A stretch of 64,000 bases of DNA from Centrapalus pauciflorus (GCA_020465985.1 JAANYP010001803.1:186001-250000); one strand, 5' to 3'. Shown: positions 46,590 to 58,998, counted from the first letter of the stretch. The notes: generated from the letters alone by a model not told the origin. Program-made: numbers and translations.

Positions 46590-49500
46590 AGGCTTAGAAA
46601 GCTCGATAAAAACTCAAGTCTATTCATTTAAAGCTTGAGCTCGGCTAGTTAATTTTTTCGAGCTCGAGTTTTGGGCTCATGTTGGAGATCAAGATCGAAA
46701 AAGCTTGACTCGTTCAATTCAAGATCGAGTTCGAGTTCCTCGGTAAAAGCTTGACTCGTTTGCAGCCCAAGGTCAAATGGATCGAAAGTCGTCCATAGGG
46801 ATGGCTTAGCGGTTGAGGCTTGTGATTCTCCAAAAGAGGTATTGGGTTACACTCGTGACGTCTTCAACTTGTTTGGGATGCATATACCTATTTGTGAATA
46901 GGTGTGATATGTGACTCATGACTTGTGTAATGCCCTCTGAGCCTGGGGCTTACATGATAGGTTAGGTGGCGTGGGTGGGGTTTCTCTCATATTCAAAAAA
47001 CATTCTAGTTCAGTATTGTTGATTCCAAATTACATGATCGTTTCTATTAAATTGTGTGAAGGGCCTACTATATGCGAACATTGGGCGTTGTTACTCCTTC
47101 CTAGGCACAAGAACACAAGCAATTAACTACTTCTACAAAGGTATGGTTCAAAATTTATCTATTGGTGCCCCGACAATCTTTAATATTTTCTATATTTGTA
47201 CAAGAACACAGTCAACAATAACATAAACCCAATTTAGTTGCATGAAAACTGCATTGAGTTGTCGATAAAGTCAACTAACATTGTTACAAAAATTAACGTG
47301 TTGTAATCAAATTAGAACCTAAACTTCAGCTATACATTGTGAAAGACAATGATGGATATTAAGATTTAATCCACAAAATGGAAAATGTCTTTCTGTTTTT
47401 GTTGCGCTTTAGCTCCCCATATTTTAATTGTTGCAACTCTGGTGATCAGATTCGTGTTCTTTTGGGTGTTCTACATTTGATTCAAGCCTTGGTATTTCTA
47501 AATTTGTTCTCCATTTTATTTTCTTGACAGCCTTGCATGAAAACAAGGACGACATCGATTCTAGGTTGGATCTAGTGTCACTTCTCTTAGATGACAATAA
47601 AGAAGATGACGCTATTTCCGTACTTTCTCCTCCTGCAGGTTTACTACATTTTGTGTTATGAAATATTTACTCATAAAATTCTTGGATTTATTCTTATCTC
47701 ATTGTTTACTTTTTTACTTTTCTAGAATCAAGAGTTGGTGAAACTTCTGATAAGGGGAAACCATGGTGGACTGAAGTAAAAGTAAAATTAAAACTATCTA
47801 ACATATATAAATCCAAAGGGTTGACAGAAGCCTTTGTTGAGGCAATATTTCCATTGGTTCGTGAAACACTGTTTCTTGAAACCATCCAGCGAAAGGTGAT
47901 TTTAGTCGTAAATTTATCATGTATATATGTTATATGTGTTTGTATTGCTTTATTTTACTTAAAAGATGCATATATCACGTTTTTTTGAAAAAAATTGGTT
48001 CATTAGGTCAGACCAAAGAAAAAGCTACCGAAAAGTGTGTTATATAAAAGAGTTCAAGTACTGGATGAACCTCAAACTGACAACGTATTTCAAGGATTCC
48101 GTCCTATCGCATCATCTTCAGATCTGTAAGTTTTGCCTACGCGTCCTTCATAGATTTTATGTTTTAGCATGTCTATGCGTCTTTTTTCTTTTTTAACTAA
48201 AGAATATTTTCTTCTTTTGAATTCTCCACAGGAACAAAGCTGCTCGAGCGAAAAAGTTACTTCAGAAAAAAGAAATGGAAAGAGAAGAAAGACGAACTGC
48301 AGCTTTGGCTGCTGGAGTTGAGTGGCAAAGTGACAATTCAGATGATGAGTCTCCTGTAAGTAGTTTATCGTATACAGCATGTTAAAATGAGTAAATGTAA
48401 CACCCTGAACATTTAATAATTTACATTAGGGTCGCTGGATTCATAATATACACAACAAAAATTCTACAAGTCAACTAAATATAATTATTTCACCACCTGA
48501 CTAATATTTACAATTAACATTTCCCGAAAGTTTTCATTAGGTTGCTACTTAACTTTAAACTTATCCTTGACCTTACCTTTAGCTTCCGTACTCATGGGTT
48601 ATGCCATAAATAAAGGTAAAGTAAGTAGGTTAATCAATAAATTCCACCACCAACAAAACCTACTAAATGAAATGGTAAATGATCATTATGCAAGCAAGTA
48701 ATATCAAGACATTAATTCATAAGTACTAGAATTCATCCTCCATCACTTCCTTGGTTTTAAGTGCACCCTAGGCTCTAGCCTTAGTGCTTCAAGTAGGCTG
48801 AGGCCCAACAATGTTCTCAAGGCGCACCGACATCCGGTAGCTTTGGGCTTTTTACCTAAAAAAAAATAAGCCGGGCCATTTTTTGTTTTTCTTATTTTTT
48901 TTTTCGTTGCTATTGATATTGCTACTTGTGTTTTCCTACATCATACGCTTTACTTGGGTCTGGTGATGTGTCATATGCGGATAACGAACAGTGGTTCTTA
49001 CTTTGGTATGAAATTGAAAATTTTTTGTGTTTATGTGATTAGAAGGTAAAAGACCTGATTTAGAAGTAACTATTCTTTTTAGAAATAGCATGCATTGTGT
49101 TCGTAATGCGTGCACTTTCGCCTTGTGCCTCAACTTGAAGGACCCTTGGTGCCTCGGAGTGCCTTGTGTCTTTTAAAAACAAGATTACTTCAAGTTAGAA
49201 GTGCAGACCAACATAACAGCAATTATATTGAATTATTTCAATAAAAGGTGAATGGTATTCCCTATTACTCAATTGGTATCATCCCCATCCATAAATGAAT
49301 GTTTATTATCACCCAATTCAAGGGTGTCACGATCATTTCTGATGGATCTCCGACCCCCAACAGCTGTGTTCTTTTTGCCATTTCCAAACCTGTAGCCGTT
49401 CCAAGTTTGTGCTCAACCATTTTACACACAATTGACATCCACATTGACATTTTATACTAGAACATCATAAACAACTAAGCTAACAAGATTACCAGTATAT

Positions 49501-52500
49501 TCATCAAAATTTATATCTCCATTTTATCACTTCAACCATCGATTCTTACATACCAACATTCAACATATGTAACCAAAATCTTTAACCATGTCACCATCTA
49601 CTCACCAAAGTACAAGGTATTATGGTTATCTATAAGCACTCTGTGTTTTAAAAAGCGTGCCCGAGGCACAGGGCTCTGCGCATCCTAGCCGTGCTGCGAT
49701 GCGATGACAAGAAGTGCACTAGGGCTGTACATTTTGTCCAGCCCTGAAAAGGAAATGGACTTTTAAACCAAATTCTTTGCATCGTACCCTTACCCAACCA
49801 AAACCTAAACACACTCAATAAGCCTCGCTTGCTTCTTTCTCTACTGGTTTGAGTACAGAAACTTGTGCTATTTCTATGATATATTAGATTACATAGACTT
49901 GTGTTATCTATTTCGTATTATTAACAATCGCAACTATGCTACTTGTGGTCGATGATTATTTGTGTTATTTGCTTCTATGAGATAAGTTAGTATTATAGTT
50001 TTTTAGTTGTTAAATGTAGTATTAGTGTGTTATTTTGTATGAAATATGATACCAAACATTTTAGAAATGTTTCTTAAAGTGCTTCTCGAGTACATGACAT
50101 GCGCGCCTCGGGCTCCAAGACCCTTGTCGCATCGGTGCGCCTCACACCTCTTAAAACCAAATAAGAAGTTTACAACCCGGATTTTATTGCCATTTGCATA
50201 ATCACCATCAAATAAAACTTGAAATAAACCTAGCGCAAAGTTCAACACATGCCTTTAAATTCTTCAAGAAATCTTTAGATTATCTTGATACATTCAATAT
50301 ATTCGCAAACCACTAGGGGTGAGCTCGGTACCGTACCGTACCGAATCAGTACCGATCCCGAAAATACCAAAACCGAATTATTAATTTTGAAAGAACCGAA
50401 TACCGAACCGTATAATTTTATATGGTGCCGGTTCGGTTCCGAGTACCGAATTTTAGCTAATTTAAAAACCGAATACTGAATACCGAATACCGAATTTTAG
50501 CTAATTTAAAAACCGAATACCGAACCGAATTTATTAATTCGGTACTGGTTCGGTACCGGTTCGGGTTCGGGAAATGGTACCCGTCGCTCACCCCTACGAA
50601 CCACCATTCAGTTCTTAATTAAGAACAATTTCCTAGCTTTCCTCTTATCTCTCGCATACCTTAGGGACAAGACACTCCCCTCTCCTGACCTAACTTGGTC
50701 AATTCTTCTCTAATTATGTTTTCAGGTTTGCCCAGTTGACACCTCACACCTCCCTTTAATGTTCAAAACTGCTATATACAATGTTTACCCCATTAATTTC
50801 ACATTTTATACATCGATGTTTTAACCTGCTCATTTATCATACAAATTCTTAACTTAAATAAATATAAATTTAACTATTGGAAATGCTGTTTTTCACTTTA
50901 TGCAACTGTACCATGGTAAGTAGTGGAGACTGATTCTGACTGGAGAAACTATTCGCTGCTAGTAATTTGAAGAATGGGCCCCCCAAAGTCCCAAACCTGT
51001 TATGGTTTTCTAGTCCGGTCTCAAATTTCTTTTGTATATATCGTCCCTAGGTAATTGTAACCCAAATCCGATAATGCAAGTGACTTGCTAATGCACATGT
51101 GTATGTAGATGAGTTTTGGACAAAACCACGTTCATATTTGTTCTTCTTTTGCTATATTTTGGTTACTGTTTACTTTTCGTTTGCCGTTTCTCAACATACC
51201 AACCAATACTTTGGTTACATTCGTAGCATTTTTATCGTCGTTCTTTTTGTAATTGTATCTAATTATATTGTTCAATTCCGTCATATGCCAGGCATATAGA
51301 GAACCTCCCCTGCCTAATCTCTTGAAGGACGAGGAGTATATTACACTCATCGTAGATGTGAGTATTCTTGCTTCCTCTTCTTAGTGGTTCCGTTGTAGTA
51401 ATATCAGTCGTATTAAAAAATGATTTATCTTTTTTCTCAAGTCCCATGCGAAGGAGAGGTTGGATACTCCTTAATGCATTGCTTAATATACAAAAGAAAA
51501 AGAACATGCTTTGTACAAGTAATTGTCAATTCTTGATTGAAGCTTTTCTCAATGGGCGCGTGTGTGTGTTTAATTTTACTCCAATGTGCATCTTTCATTT
51601 GTAGTTATGCAGAGGACTAGTATCACTGCAACGATATTGGGAAGCACTTGAAATCATCACTTCGAGTCTGAAATTGGCACAAAACACTATAACAACCGAG
51701 AAGCAAGAGGAGCTTCGGTCACTTGGAGCACGTAAGTTCTAAAGATTTTACAAGAAAATGCCATTACTTATTCACCTCATGTTACGCATTAGGCAAACTC
51801 AACTAATTTTAGTGCTTTAATTGGAGATTTACTTTCATACAAAACAAAATTCACATTAAATAGTGTTTCTCAGTTTGAATTTATCCAAATCAATGTTAAA
51901 TATATTGATATTGATACTAACCCTCAGTTTGAATTCATCCAAATCAATGTTAAATATATTGAAATTGACATTAACACTTTCACTAGTTTTAGTCTTAAGC
52001 CCTAATCAATCAACATTTTTTATTAATCAAGAATAGATGGCTGGTATAATTGATTTTCACTACAACTTAACAACCATCCATGACAAACATCACATGGAAA
52101 TGAACGGAAATTAAATGAAAATATTCAGATCAATTAGGTGGTAGTATCAGATCAACTAAATCATTTGCATCTTCCTGGCCTCTTACAAAATAAGGCTATT
52201 GAGTATCAAATCTCAGGGATTTTGTTATTCATGTGCAAATGCAAAATTATTCTTCAAATTTCTGGGTGTACGATAAGCCCAAAATGTTGATTTCCTTGTG
52301 TGTGGTAAGCATTTTTAATCATTCCCTTAAACAAAACAGGTTTCTTGTGTTTTAATGTAACACCCTCAAACTAATCCACAATGCCACCTAATAACCACGT
52401 CAGCAAAGATATAACATAATAATCTCTATACTATTCCCAAACATACATGCGGAAACCCGATAATTTAAAACATTATTTACACAACAACAGTCACGGAAAT

Positions 52501-55500
52501 TTCTGAATAAACTACAACCTATCCGAAGTACATAAAACAATCCCCAAAATATAACTACCTCTATGGAAGGTAGCTAGCTCCTCAAACACAGAATACGTAA
52601 ACCTACTTTGGTGCAGCAGGCCTACTAGCAGTCCGGTCACCTGGATTACACACAACAACACACACAGGTCAGCTAAAGCTGGTGAGAATGCAAGGGTTAG
52701 TGTACGATTATAAAGCTCAGAAAATGATTAACTCAATAATAAAACGTTCAGCATTCTCTACTGAACAAGTATATGAGATCCCACAAGGTAGCTCAATAGG
52801 TACTCAACTCGTGTGGATAAATCCACGTACCCAAATCCCTAGACCGCACAAAGCAGTCGTCAGGAATTCAAAAGGGAATTGGGAGCGACCCAACCCCTGC
52901 CCAGCCGTACGGTTTAGTATCTCAACAGCTCAAGTGTCCCAAATCTCATATATAAAACACATTTCTCAATAAAGCACAGTAATACATGCATGATAATATC
53001 TCAATAAAAACTCGTAAGAAACTCATGATATCTCGTAAAAAGCTCAGTAAAAGATCATGCAAGTATTAATAAATAATCGTACAAGTATCTCAAGAAAAAC
53101 ATGCAAACTCACCTGCTCAGCTAAATAAACTAAGTCTCGGTTCCCTGCCCTTTCCCTACCCTGTCAACACGAGACCCTGAAAACACAATAACACAATCTC
53201 AATATCACAAACTCAACCCAACAACTCTATACACAATTCTCAACAACTCTCGAGACCCCAAGGACCCAAATACACGACTCACAGAACCCAAAAACCCGAC
53301 CCGAACCCTCAGCCGCATCGCGCCGAACTCAACCAATCGCGGCCGCACTGACTCTATCGCGGTCTCGGCCGCGCTGACCTCAAACTCGGCCGAGCTCACA
53401 TCGCGGTCCGAGCTCGGGCTCAAACCGCCTGCGATCATCTCAAGAACATCGCGGCCCGCGATCAGGTGATCGCGGTCGCGCTCACGGACGAACAGAACCA
53501 GAATGCTCTGTTTTTCACAGACCAGGGATTTAATCCCCAAACTCGATTTCAGCTCGATTTTAATCACGATTATAAGCTCGAATTTACTCAAAAATATATC
53601 TAAACTTAATTCAATCAATTACTTGGAATCAATAACAATCAACCCACGAATTTGAAGCCTAATACTCACTTGGCTTCGGTTGCAAGAATTTGAAGAAGAT
53701 GATGCTAATCAGGAACTCAATTCACAACTGGAACTTCAATTTCTTGTTGCTGGAATTCAAACACACACATACACACACTCCAACTTTAGTCCTGGCTTTT
53801 GAAATGATTTGAAGAAACAAAGGAAGCAACATATATATACGTTTTGGGTTTAACTCGGTCCGATACCCAAAAATCCGATCCCGATACCCCAAAATACAAT
53901 TTTATATCTCCGGGTACCAAATTAAACAATTAAACCAATGAAATAATTCCACGTACCTATCTCAAAATCGGGATGTTACATTTAATTTTCAAGCATACAT
54001 GATTCTTTTTATTTTTTTAAACTTCTTTTCGTAGTATGAAAGTCGTCTATCGGTTTTTGTTATCCTACAGAGATAGCTTATAATATTGATGCTCCTAAGA
54101 ATGGATGGGATTGTGCTCGATACATTATTAGCCAAAATCCTTACAGTTTTGCAGCATGGAATTGCTACTATAAAATTATGCTAAGGTACATACTTTATTG
54201 TATTTGCATACTTCTGTGTAATCACTGCACTAAAACACTTACACCAGTATAAACAATGGCACGACAACAAATTTAAATGGTACCCATTGCACCTTCATGT
54301 ACCACACTTTTTCTTCATGTTGAATTATTAACGATTGTTAACTCTTACTTCTGTAGCTTAGAGCCTAATTGTGGGCCCTGTATTTATTCGTTTTGTAATC
54401 TTTCTTTTTTCTTTTTCTTTAATAGATCAAGACTGGATAAGCATAATAAATTCTTGCTCGAGAAGCTTGTGAAACATGAAGATTGTATACCTGCAATTTT
54501 GATCAAAGGACATCAATTGACGATGTATAGCCAGCATCAAGCAGCTGCAAGAAATTACTTGAAAGCGTATAAATTGATGCCAGAGAATCCATTGGTCAAT
54601 CTTTGTGCTGGTACTGTATTCTCATTTGATTAATTTCTTTATTTTTTCATATTATAATGAATTACTATTGCTAAATTCGTCTTTCTTCTCCAGGAACGGC
54701 GCTAATCAACCTAGCGCTTGGATTACGACTTCATAACAAGCATCAATGCTTCATGCAAGGTTTAGCTTTTCTCTACAACAATCTTCGCCTTTCAGGGAAC
54801 AGTCAGGTATTTCTTGTTCTCCTTAGTTGTTCTCATTGGATTATTTGTTAGAATTTATGCATGTTATTTGTTTCTTATTGAATATGGATTTACATCATTA
54901 ACCAGCAACCTGCATTTTCATTTGTCTCGTTTAGGACATTGTTCTTTATTCCCGTACTTTTTATGTGATTGTACTTTTAAGAACTACCCCAATTTGGTCA
55001 TTATCCTAAACAAAATGTTGCTAAAAGTGTAAATTTGTTACTAGAAAGTGTCAAAAAAAATTGATGAAATTGGGACGGGTTTTGAAAGAATGCCGATGTA
55101 ATCGGTACACAAATAACAAGACCTAAATGAGATGATTGAAAAAGTAGGTTGCTATATAAGGATATAAACCCTATTCAATATTGACGATACATACAATACT
55201 AAAAGGGTCTGTTTGTTCTTTTAAGTGGTGTTTGGACTTTGGATAAAATGTGTTTGACAACATTTATGTTCAATTGAAAATGCGATAACATAATAAATAA
55301 ATTTAAAATTTCTAAAATAAATGTTTATCCCCATAAATAGTTGGCTATAATTTATATGATTCCAATTATACCCTTAATTAGAAGCTCTAAAAGAATTGGG
55401 CTTTTAAAAGTATACAATAATTAAAAAATAAAACTGTTATTTGGTTGATTAAAAGTTGTAATCATTATAAATTTCTAGAAATATGAGTTTTTGTCTAGCG

Positions 55501-55878
55501 GACCTTTATTTTTGGACGAAGGGAGTTGTTGAATGCTCGAAACTATATTTGTCGATAAACTTCTATCAAGAACATTAATTCAAGTGCCTCTTGGAAATCT
55601 TGATATTATAGGAAGCTTTATACAACCTAGCACGTGCCTATCATCATGTCGGTTTAGTTTCACTTGCGGTTACGTATTACGAGAAGGTGCTTGCCATTCA
55701 TCAAAAAGATCTCCCTATACCAAAGCTACCTAATGACGGTCCCGAAGTCGCGAGTGATCTCAAGCCTGGATACTGTGACCTTAGAAGAGAAGCCGCTTAC
55801 AATTTGCACCTCATCTATAAAAACAGCGGAGCCGTGGATCTTGCGAGACAGGTACTTAAAGACCATTGTAGTATTTAA
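38250..55878 (+). CDS. GTF3C3: TFIIIC subunit 3 (TPR protein), 18 coding exons
   Basis: Exons: 38250-38494, 38722-38824, 39261-39368, 39652-39833, 45162-45357, 45456-45713, 45805-45951, 47062-47140, 47531-47638, 47726-47895, 48007-48125, 48232-48355, 51292-51357, 51605-51731, 54071-54185, 54426-54610, 54694-54806, 55612-55878. All borders are GT..AG, phases agree, and the sum is 904 codons including the stop. An acidic N-terminus (residues about 10-30) is followed by a basic KKKGRRKGSKRK patch (about 117-128) and tetratricopeptide repeats at about 130-300, with more TPR-like helices at about 690-870. The C-terminus ends VLKDHCSI. The family (yeast Tfc4/tau131, human GTF3C3) is the TFIIIC subunit that binds the A-box side and recruits TFIIIB for RNA polymerase III genes such as tRNAs in the nucleus. 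ATG 38250 is the first start in the conserved frame; an in-frame TAG lies at 38226. Introns 4, 12 and 14 are enlarged by transposons. Confidence 0.92.
40745..42497 (-). pseudogene. Copia gag, split by a hAT element
   Basis: Read on the minus strand, 42497-42276 and 42337-42067 (different frames) carry the copia gag core, with LADEV, then RLESLYMTKSLTNKL and LKQRLFSLKM. The frame ends at the hAT at 42058. It resumes at 41058-40745 with a zinc knuckle, CNYCKEVGHWKKDC (CX2CX4HX4C), and an acidic tail. The frame change in the N-terminal part and the insertion make it inactive. Confidence 0.8.
41059..42058. mobile_element. Non-autonomous hAT element inside copia gag
   Basis: Exactly 1,000 bases with perfect 12-base terminal inverted repeats (TAGGGCTGTTCA / TGAACAGCCCTA) and an 8-base target duplication ATCCCGAC at 41051-41058 and 42059-42066. 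Both ends carry dense GGATATCCG/ATTTCGGATA subterminal repeats. No transposase ORF is seen. Confidence 0.95.
43663..43690. repeat. Poly-C run (28 bases)
   Basis: An uninterrupted C homopolymer in intron 4. Its length in the assembly may be inaccurate. Confidence 0.9.
44348..44867. mobile_element. hAT-like element, same family as 41059-42058
   Basis: Ends TAGGGGTGTTCA and TGAACACCCCTA are perfect inverted repeats. Subterminal sequences again repeat TCCGAA / GGATATCCG. The flanking 8-mers do not match, so the duplication has decayed or one flank was rearranged. Confidence 0.85.
46195..46770. mobile_element. hAT-like element in GTF3C3 intron 7
   Basis: Ends TAGGGTTGCAAACGAGT and (reverse) TTGGGCTGCAAACGAGT, flanked by the 8-base duplication GGTCAAAT at 46187-46194 and 46771-46778. 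The interior is filled with GCTCGA/TCGAGCT-type words and holds an (AT)n(GT)n microsatellite at 46516-46586. Confidence 0.92.
48751..49182. mobile_element. MITE with GTTTTAAAA ends, copy 1
   Basis: Left end TTGGTTTTAAGTGCACCCTAGGC and right end (reverse) TTGTTTTTAAAAGACACAAGGC form imperfect inverted repeats. Internal GC-rich words such as GACCCTTGGTGCCTCGG recur in copy 2. Confidence 0.6.
49643..50160. mobile_element. MITE with GTTTTAAAA ends, copy 2
   Basis: Left end GTGTTTTAAAAAGCGTGCCC and right end (reverse) TTGGTTTTAAGAGGTGTGAGG, in the same orientation as copy 1 in the same intron. No target duplication is clear. Confidence 0.6.
50314..50596. mobile_element. hAT-like MITE in intron 12
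   Basis: 283 bases with ends TAGGGGTGAGC / GCTCACCCCTA. The flanks CAAACCAC (50306-50313) and CGAACCAC (50597-50604) are an 8-base duplication with one change. The interior is made largely of ACCGAATACCG and GGTACCG words. Confidence 0.92.
52356..53980 (-). mobile_element. Antisense gypsy solo LTR in GTF3C3 intron 14
   Basis: 1,625 bases. On the minus strand it runs from TGTAACATCCCGATTTTGAG to GAGGGTGTTACA. It is flanked by TTTAA at 52351-52355 and 53981-53985. It holds an array of TCGCGG/CCGCGA words (53320-53480) and an exon-like short frame (52603-52644) after an acceptor. It lies opposite to host transcription. Confidence 0.93.
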
Positions 55879-56128
55879 GTTGTGAACCGTTTATATATTT
55901 ATCGTACCAAATTATTGTTCATTATAGAATGACGTTGCACACACGTTTTAATACATTAGTTATTTATTGTACACATGCATCGGGCAAATAGATTACTCTT
56001 TGGTATGTACATAACCCGACAACAGGGTTGGGACTCGTTTGATATTTCCAGAAAGCACAGTTAGCAGGTTGTTTCCTTTTTGGGTGGTTGATTTGGTTAT
56101 GTTTGTGTTGAATTTGTTGAGAATTAAG
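55879..56128 (+). other. 3' flank of GTF3C3
   Basis: AT-rich sequence following the TAA at 55876-55878. Probably holds the 3' UTR. No single clear polyadenylation signal was chosen. Confidence 0.4.
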
Positions 56129-56391
56129 TAGGAATGAGAAAAAAAACCAATTTACCGAACCGGAGGGCTGGTTTCGAGGTTCCTTTAATTTATAATCCGG
56201 TTCTTGGTTCCACCAATTTGGTCCGGTTTTCTGTTTTTATTTGTAGAAGTCTGGAAGCCGGGACCAGACCGAACCGGACCTATTTATTTTCGTGTCAGTT
56301 ATCGGTTGCCAATTGTTGGCATTTTTTGTTATTGGTTTTTTTTTTTTATTTTTTTGGGTTTGGAACGATTCCAGAATTGAGCTCATCCCTA
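56129..56391. mobile_element. hAT-like MITE after GTF3C3
   Basis: Ends TAGGAATGAG and (reverse) TAGGGATGAGC. The interior is rich in ACCGGACC/GGTTCC words. The flanks gaattaag and caattagt agree at five of eight positions, a decayed duplication at best. Confidence 0.65.
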
Positions 56392-57360
56392 CAATTAGTT
56401 GAGATTCTAGTGGATGTGGAATTGCCATGTTGGATGGCTGTGATTGGTTAGAAGGGCTGGGGGTATACCCTCCCCGTTGGCTAAGCGGCTTTGCCAGCTG
56501 GTACACCGTCCCCTCCCATTGCGGCCCTGCTGAGTTTACCCCTCTTTGGCCTCTTGAGCCAATGATTCCGCGCGCTCTCTGTCACTCTCTTCTCTATCCA
56601 AAATTAATTAGTTAATGAGTATTGAGATAATAATACTAAAATAATGGGTATTTCTAAAAAAATTACAATGGAAATGAAAAGAAAAACTGGCATGATGTTG
56701 AGATGTTTAAAATGATAGATTTTGAAGGGACGAGTATACCCCTCATCCGAAGAGGGACATAAATGGGTATTTTGATGACATGGCAGATTATAATGTATGA
56801 TAGTGTAATGTCACGTTTTTACAATCGAAATGCGGAAATCAAACTCAAAACCTGAATCACAAGTCACAATCGAATATCGAACTCATAATCATCTAAACAA
56901 TGAATAACTCCTAAATCAATGGATGCAAAATGAAATCGAAAAAAACCCTAAAATTGATACTGAACAAACCTTAATCGAATACATCAATATGTAAAATTGA
57001 GAATGTAGCAACAAATCTGAAGCCGTAATCAGTGAAGGATGACAAATCTTAAACATTCATTGACGGAGGATGGATTTGAAACTTCATGAACGGATCTGAA
57101 GCCTTAACCAACGGAGAAGGATCTGAAATCTTCATCAATGGAGGACAAATCAAAAACCTTCATCGATGAATCAGAAATCTTCATGGATAGAAGAGTGATG
57201 GACTCGAAGTCACCTCACATCCGCCATATATGAAATCGAGAGTAGAGCAACAAAGGTCGAGCAGTGACATAGTAATAGGAATGAAGGGTTAGAGAGGGAG
57301 AGCAACCGAAACGGTGGGGTGACAGTGTTTTATTTTGTTTACTAAATATGCAACATAATT
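56392..57360. other. Intergenic, with degenerate minisatellite
   Basis: A GC-rich block at 56450-56590 has no open function I can assign. From 56809 (TGTCACG) the sequence looks like the end of a minus-strand LTR. At about 57010-57190, a unit of about 33 bases close to GGATCTGAAACCTTCATCAACGGA repeats about five times with changes. Confidence 0.4.
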
Positions 57361-58585
57361 AATTTTAACACGATTTATGTAATGACATATGAACTTGTTA
57401 TCAATACATGTAATCGCATTTTCGTTTTTAACCAATTTATGCAACAAAATAATTTTAATACGAAAATGTGTTTGAACTCTTTAGGGAAACACACACCTAG
57501 TTATATATCCGTTCATATATTGATTTGTTATATGTCACTAGTATTTATTCTCATCTTCATAAAATAATAGAAACAAAATGTAAACGGTTAAATTTCACTA
57601 AGGGATTGTTTGTTTACTTCTTAATGGGATCATTAAGAAGTGATTCAAATGTAAAATGATCTCTTATTAAAAGGTAAACTAAGTTTATATTAAATGGTTA
57701 GTCCATAATCCTACTATTATCTCTGATTACTTGATGATGGTCACCTTTTAAATTTTTATTGTTTTTAAAATGGTTTATTATGAAAGAAACATGTTTTCAC
57801 GTTTTTTGCGTTTCCGTCCATCCCTGTTAATTTTTTCATTTTGGTTTAGTGAAATTTGAATATTAGAACCCGATTTTCAGTCTTTAAAAACCCGGTATAC
57901 TAATTATAACCGGTATCTGATAGCCATAATAGCCAAATTTCACAAAACAAAAAATTAATTATAATTTAAGTGTTTTTATGGAAAAAAATAAAATTGAGAG
58001 ACGAAAACATAAAAATAATGAAAACATGTTTGTTTTTTTAAAATAAACCTTTTTTAAAGCAAGGAAACAGTTTCTTAAATAAGGATGAGGGACCACTGAG
58101 ATAGTCGATATAAAGTAGATTTCAACGAAATTTGCTACAACAATAATTGTAATAATTAATAAAAGAGTAGAAACACGTGATAATTTTCTGGTGCAACCCA
58201 TGCTTTATTAAGAAATTGAATGTGATGACATGGATTTTCGTACACGTAGATGTATCCATGTAGGTTTTTCAAGCGACATACAATAAATCAATAGATGGCT
58301 GAGTAAAATACGTGGTTAAATGTTACATGTTTTGATAACAAATTCAAACGTCATTGTAAAAACCGTGTAAAAAATAATTCCATTGCATAAATTGGTGATA
58401 TGAAGTAAAATGATATTGCATGTTTTGATAACAAATTTAAGCATAAATCGTGTGAAATTGATTTTTCTTTTCCATAAATTGATAAAAATAGAAAATATTG
58501 TTGCATAAATATTTGATTAATCTCACAGTGAATGTTTCTGTTTATAGTCTGAATTTAATATGAAACAAGTGATAGATAAGGTGAC
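57361..58585. other. AT-rich intergenic sequence, no gene seen
   Basis: No open frame with a recognisable domain. A short inverted repeat TTCTTAATGGGATCATTAAGAAG lies at 57619-57641. Confidence 0.5.
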
Positions 58586-58998
58586 TAGGAGGGTAAACGA
58601 CCCGAGCCAAGCTCGAGCTCGGGTCGTTTCGAGATCTGTATGTAAAGCTCGAGCTCGGCTCGTGAATAATTATACAAGACCGAGCTCGGCTTAGGCTCGA
58701 CTCGTTTATAATATATAAAAAAATTTTAATTACTTTTTTATAATCTATTTATATATTTATATATTCAATATTTATTTAATCTATATATTCTATATTTATT
58801 AATTAAAAACTATATTTATATATGGGCTCGTTTAAGCTTGTTTAGGCCCGCAAACTCGATATGTGAAGCTAGGGCTCAAGCTCGTTTATTAAATGAGCTC
58901 ATATTTAGGTTCGGGTTCGGCTCGGGCTCGTTTGACTCGAGCTTCTAGCGAGTCGAGCTCGGGTAGCTCACGAGTAGCTCGACTCATTTACACCCGTA
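58586..58998. mobile_element. hAT-like MITE, GAGCTCG-rich
   Basis: 413 bases, ends TAGGAGGGTAAACGA and (reverse) TACGGGTGTAAATGA, with a perfect 8-base duplication AAGGTGAC at 58578-58585 and 58999-59006. Subterminal regions are packed with GAGCTCG and TCGAGC words. Confidence 0.94.

Larger units (their letters stand above)
48356..51291 (+). other. GTF3C3 intron 12, transposon-filled (2.9 kb)
   Basis: A phase-0 intron. From 48396 (TGTAACACCC) it reads like the end of a gypsy LTR on the minus strand. That sequence is interrupted by two related MITEs (48751-49182, 49643-50160) and a hAT (50314-50596). I could not find the other end of the LTR or a target duplication (left flank gtaaa). Confidence 0.75.

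Noticed and set aside
48396..51000. Full LTR boundaries in intron 12
   Set aside because: The TGTAACACCC end is clear but no opposite end or matching gtaaa flank was found.
53205..53618. 137-codon minus-strand frame in intron 14
   Set aside because: Lies within the solo LTR and is kept open by the GC-rich motif array. No known protein features.
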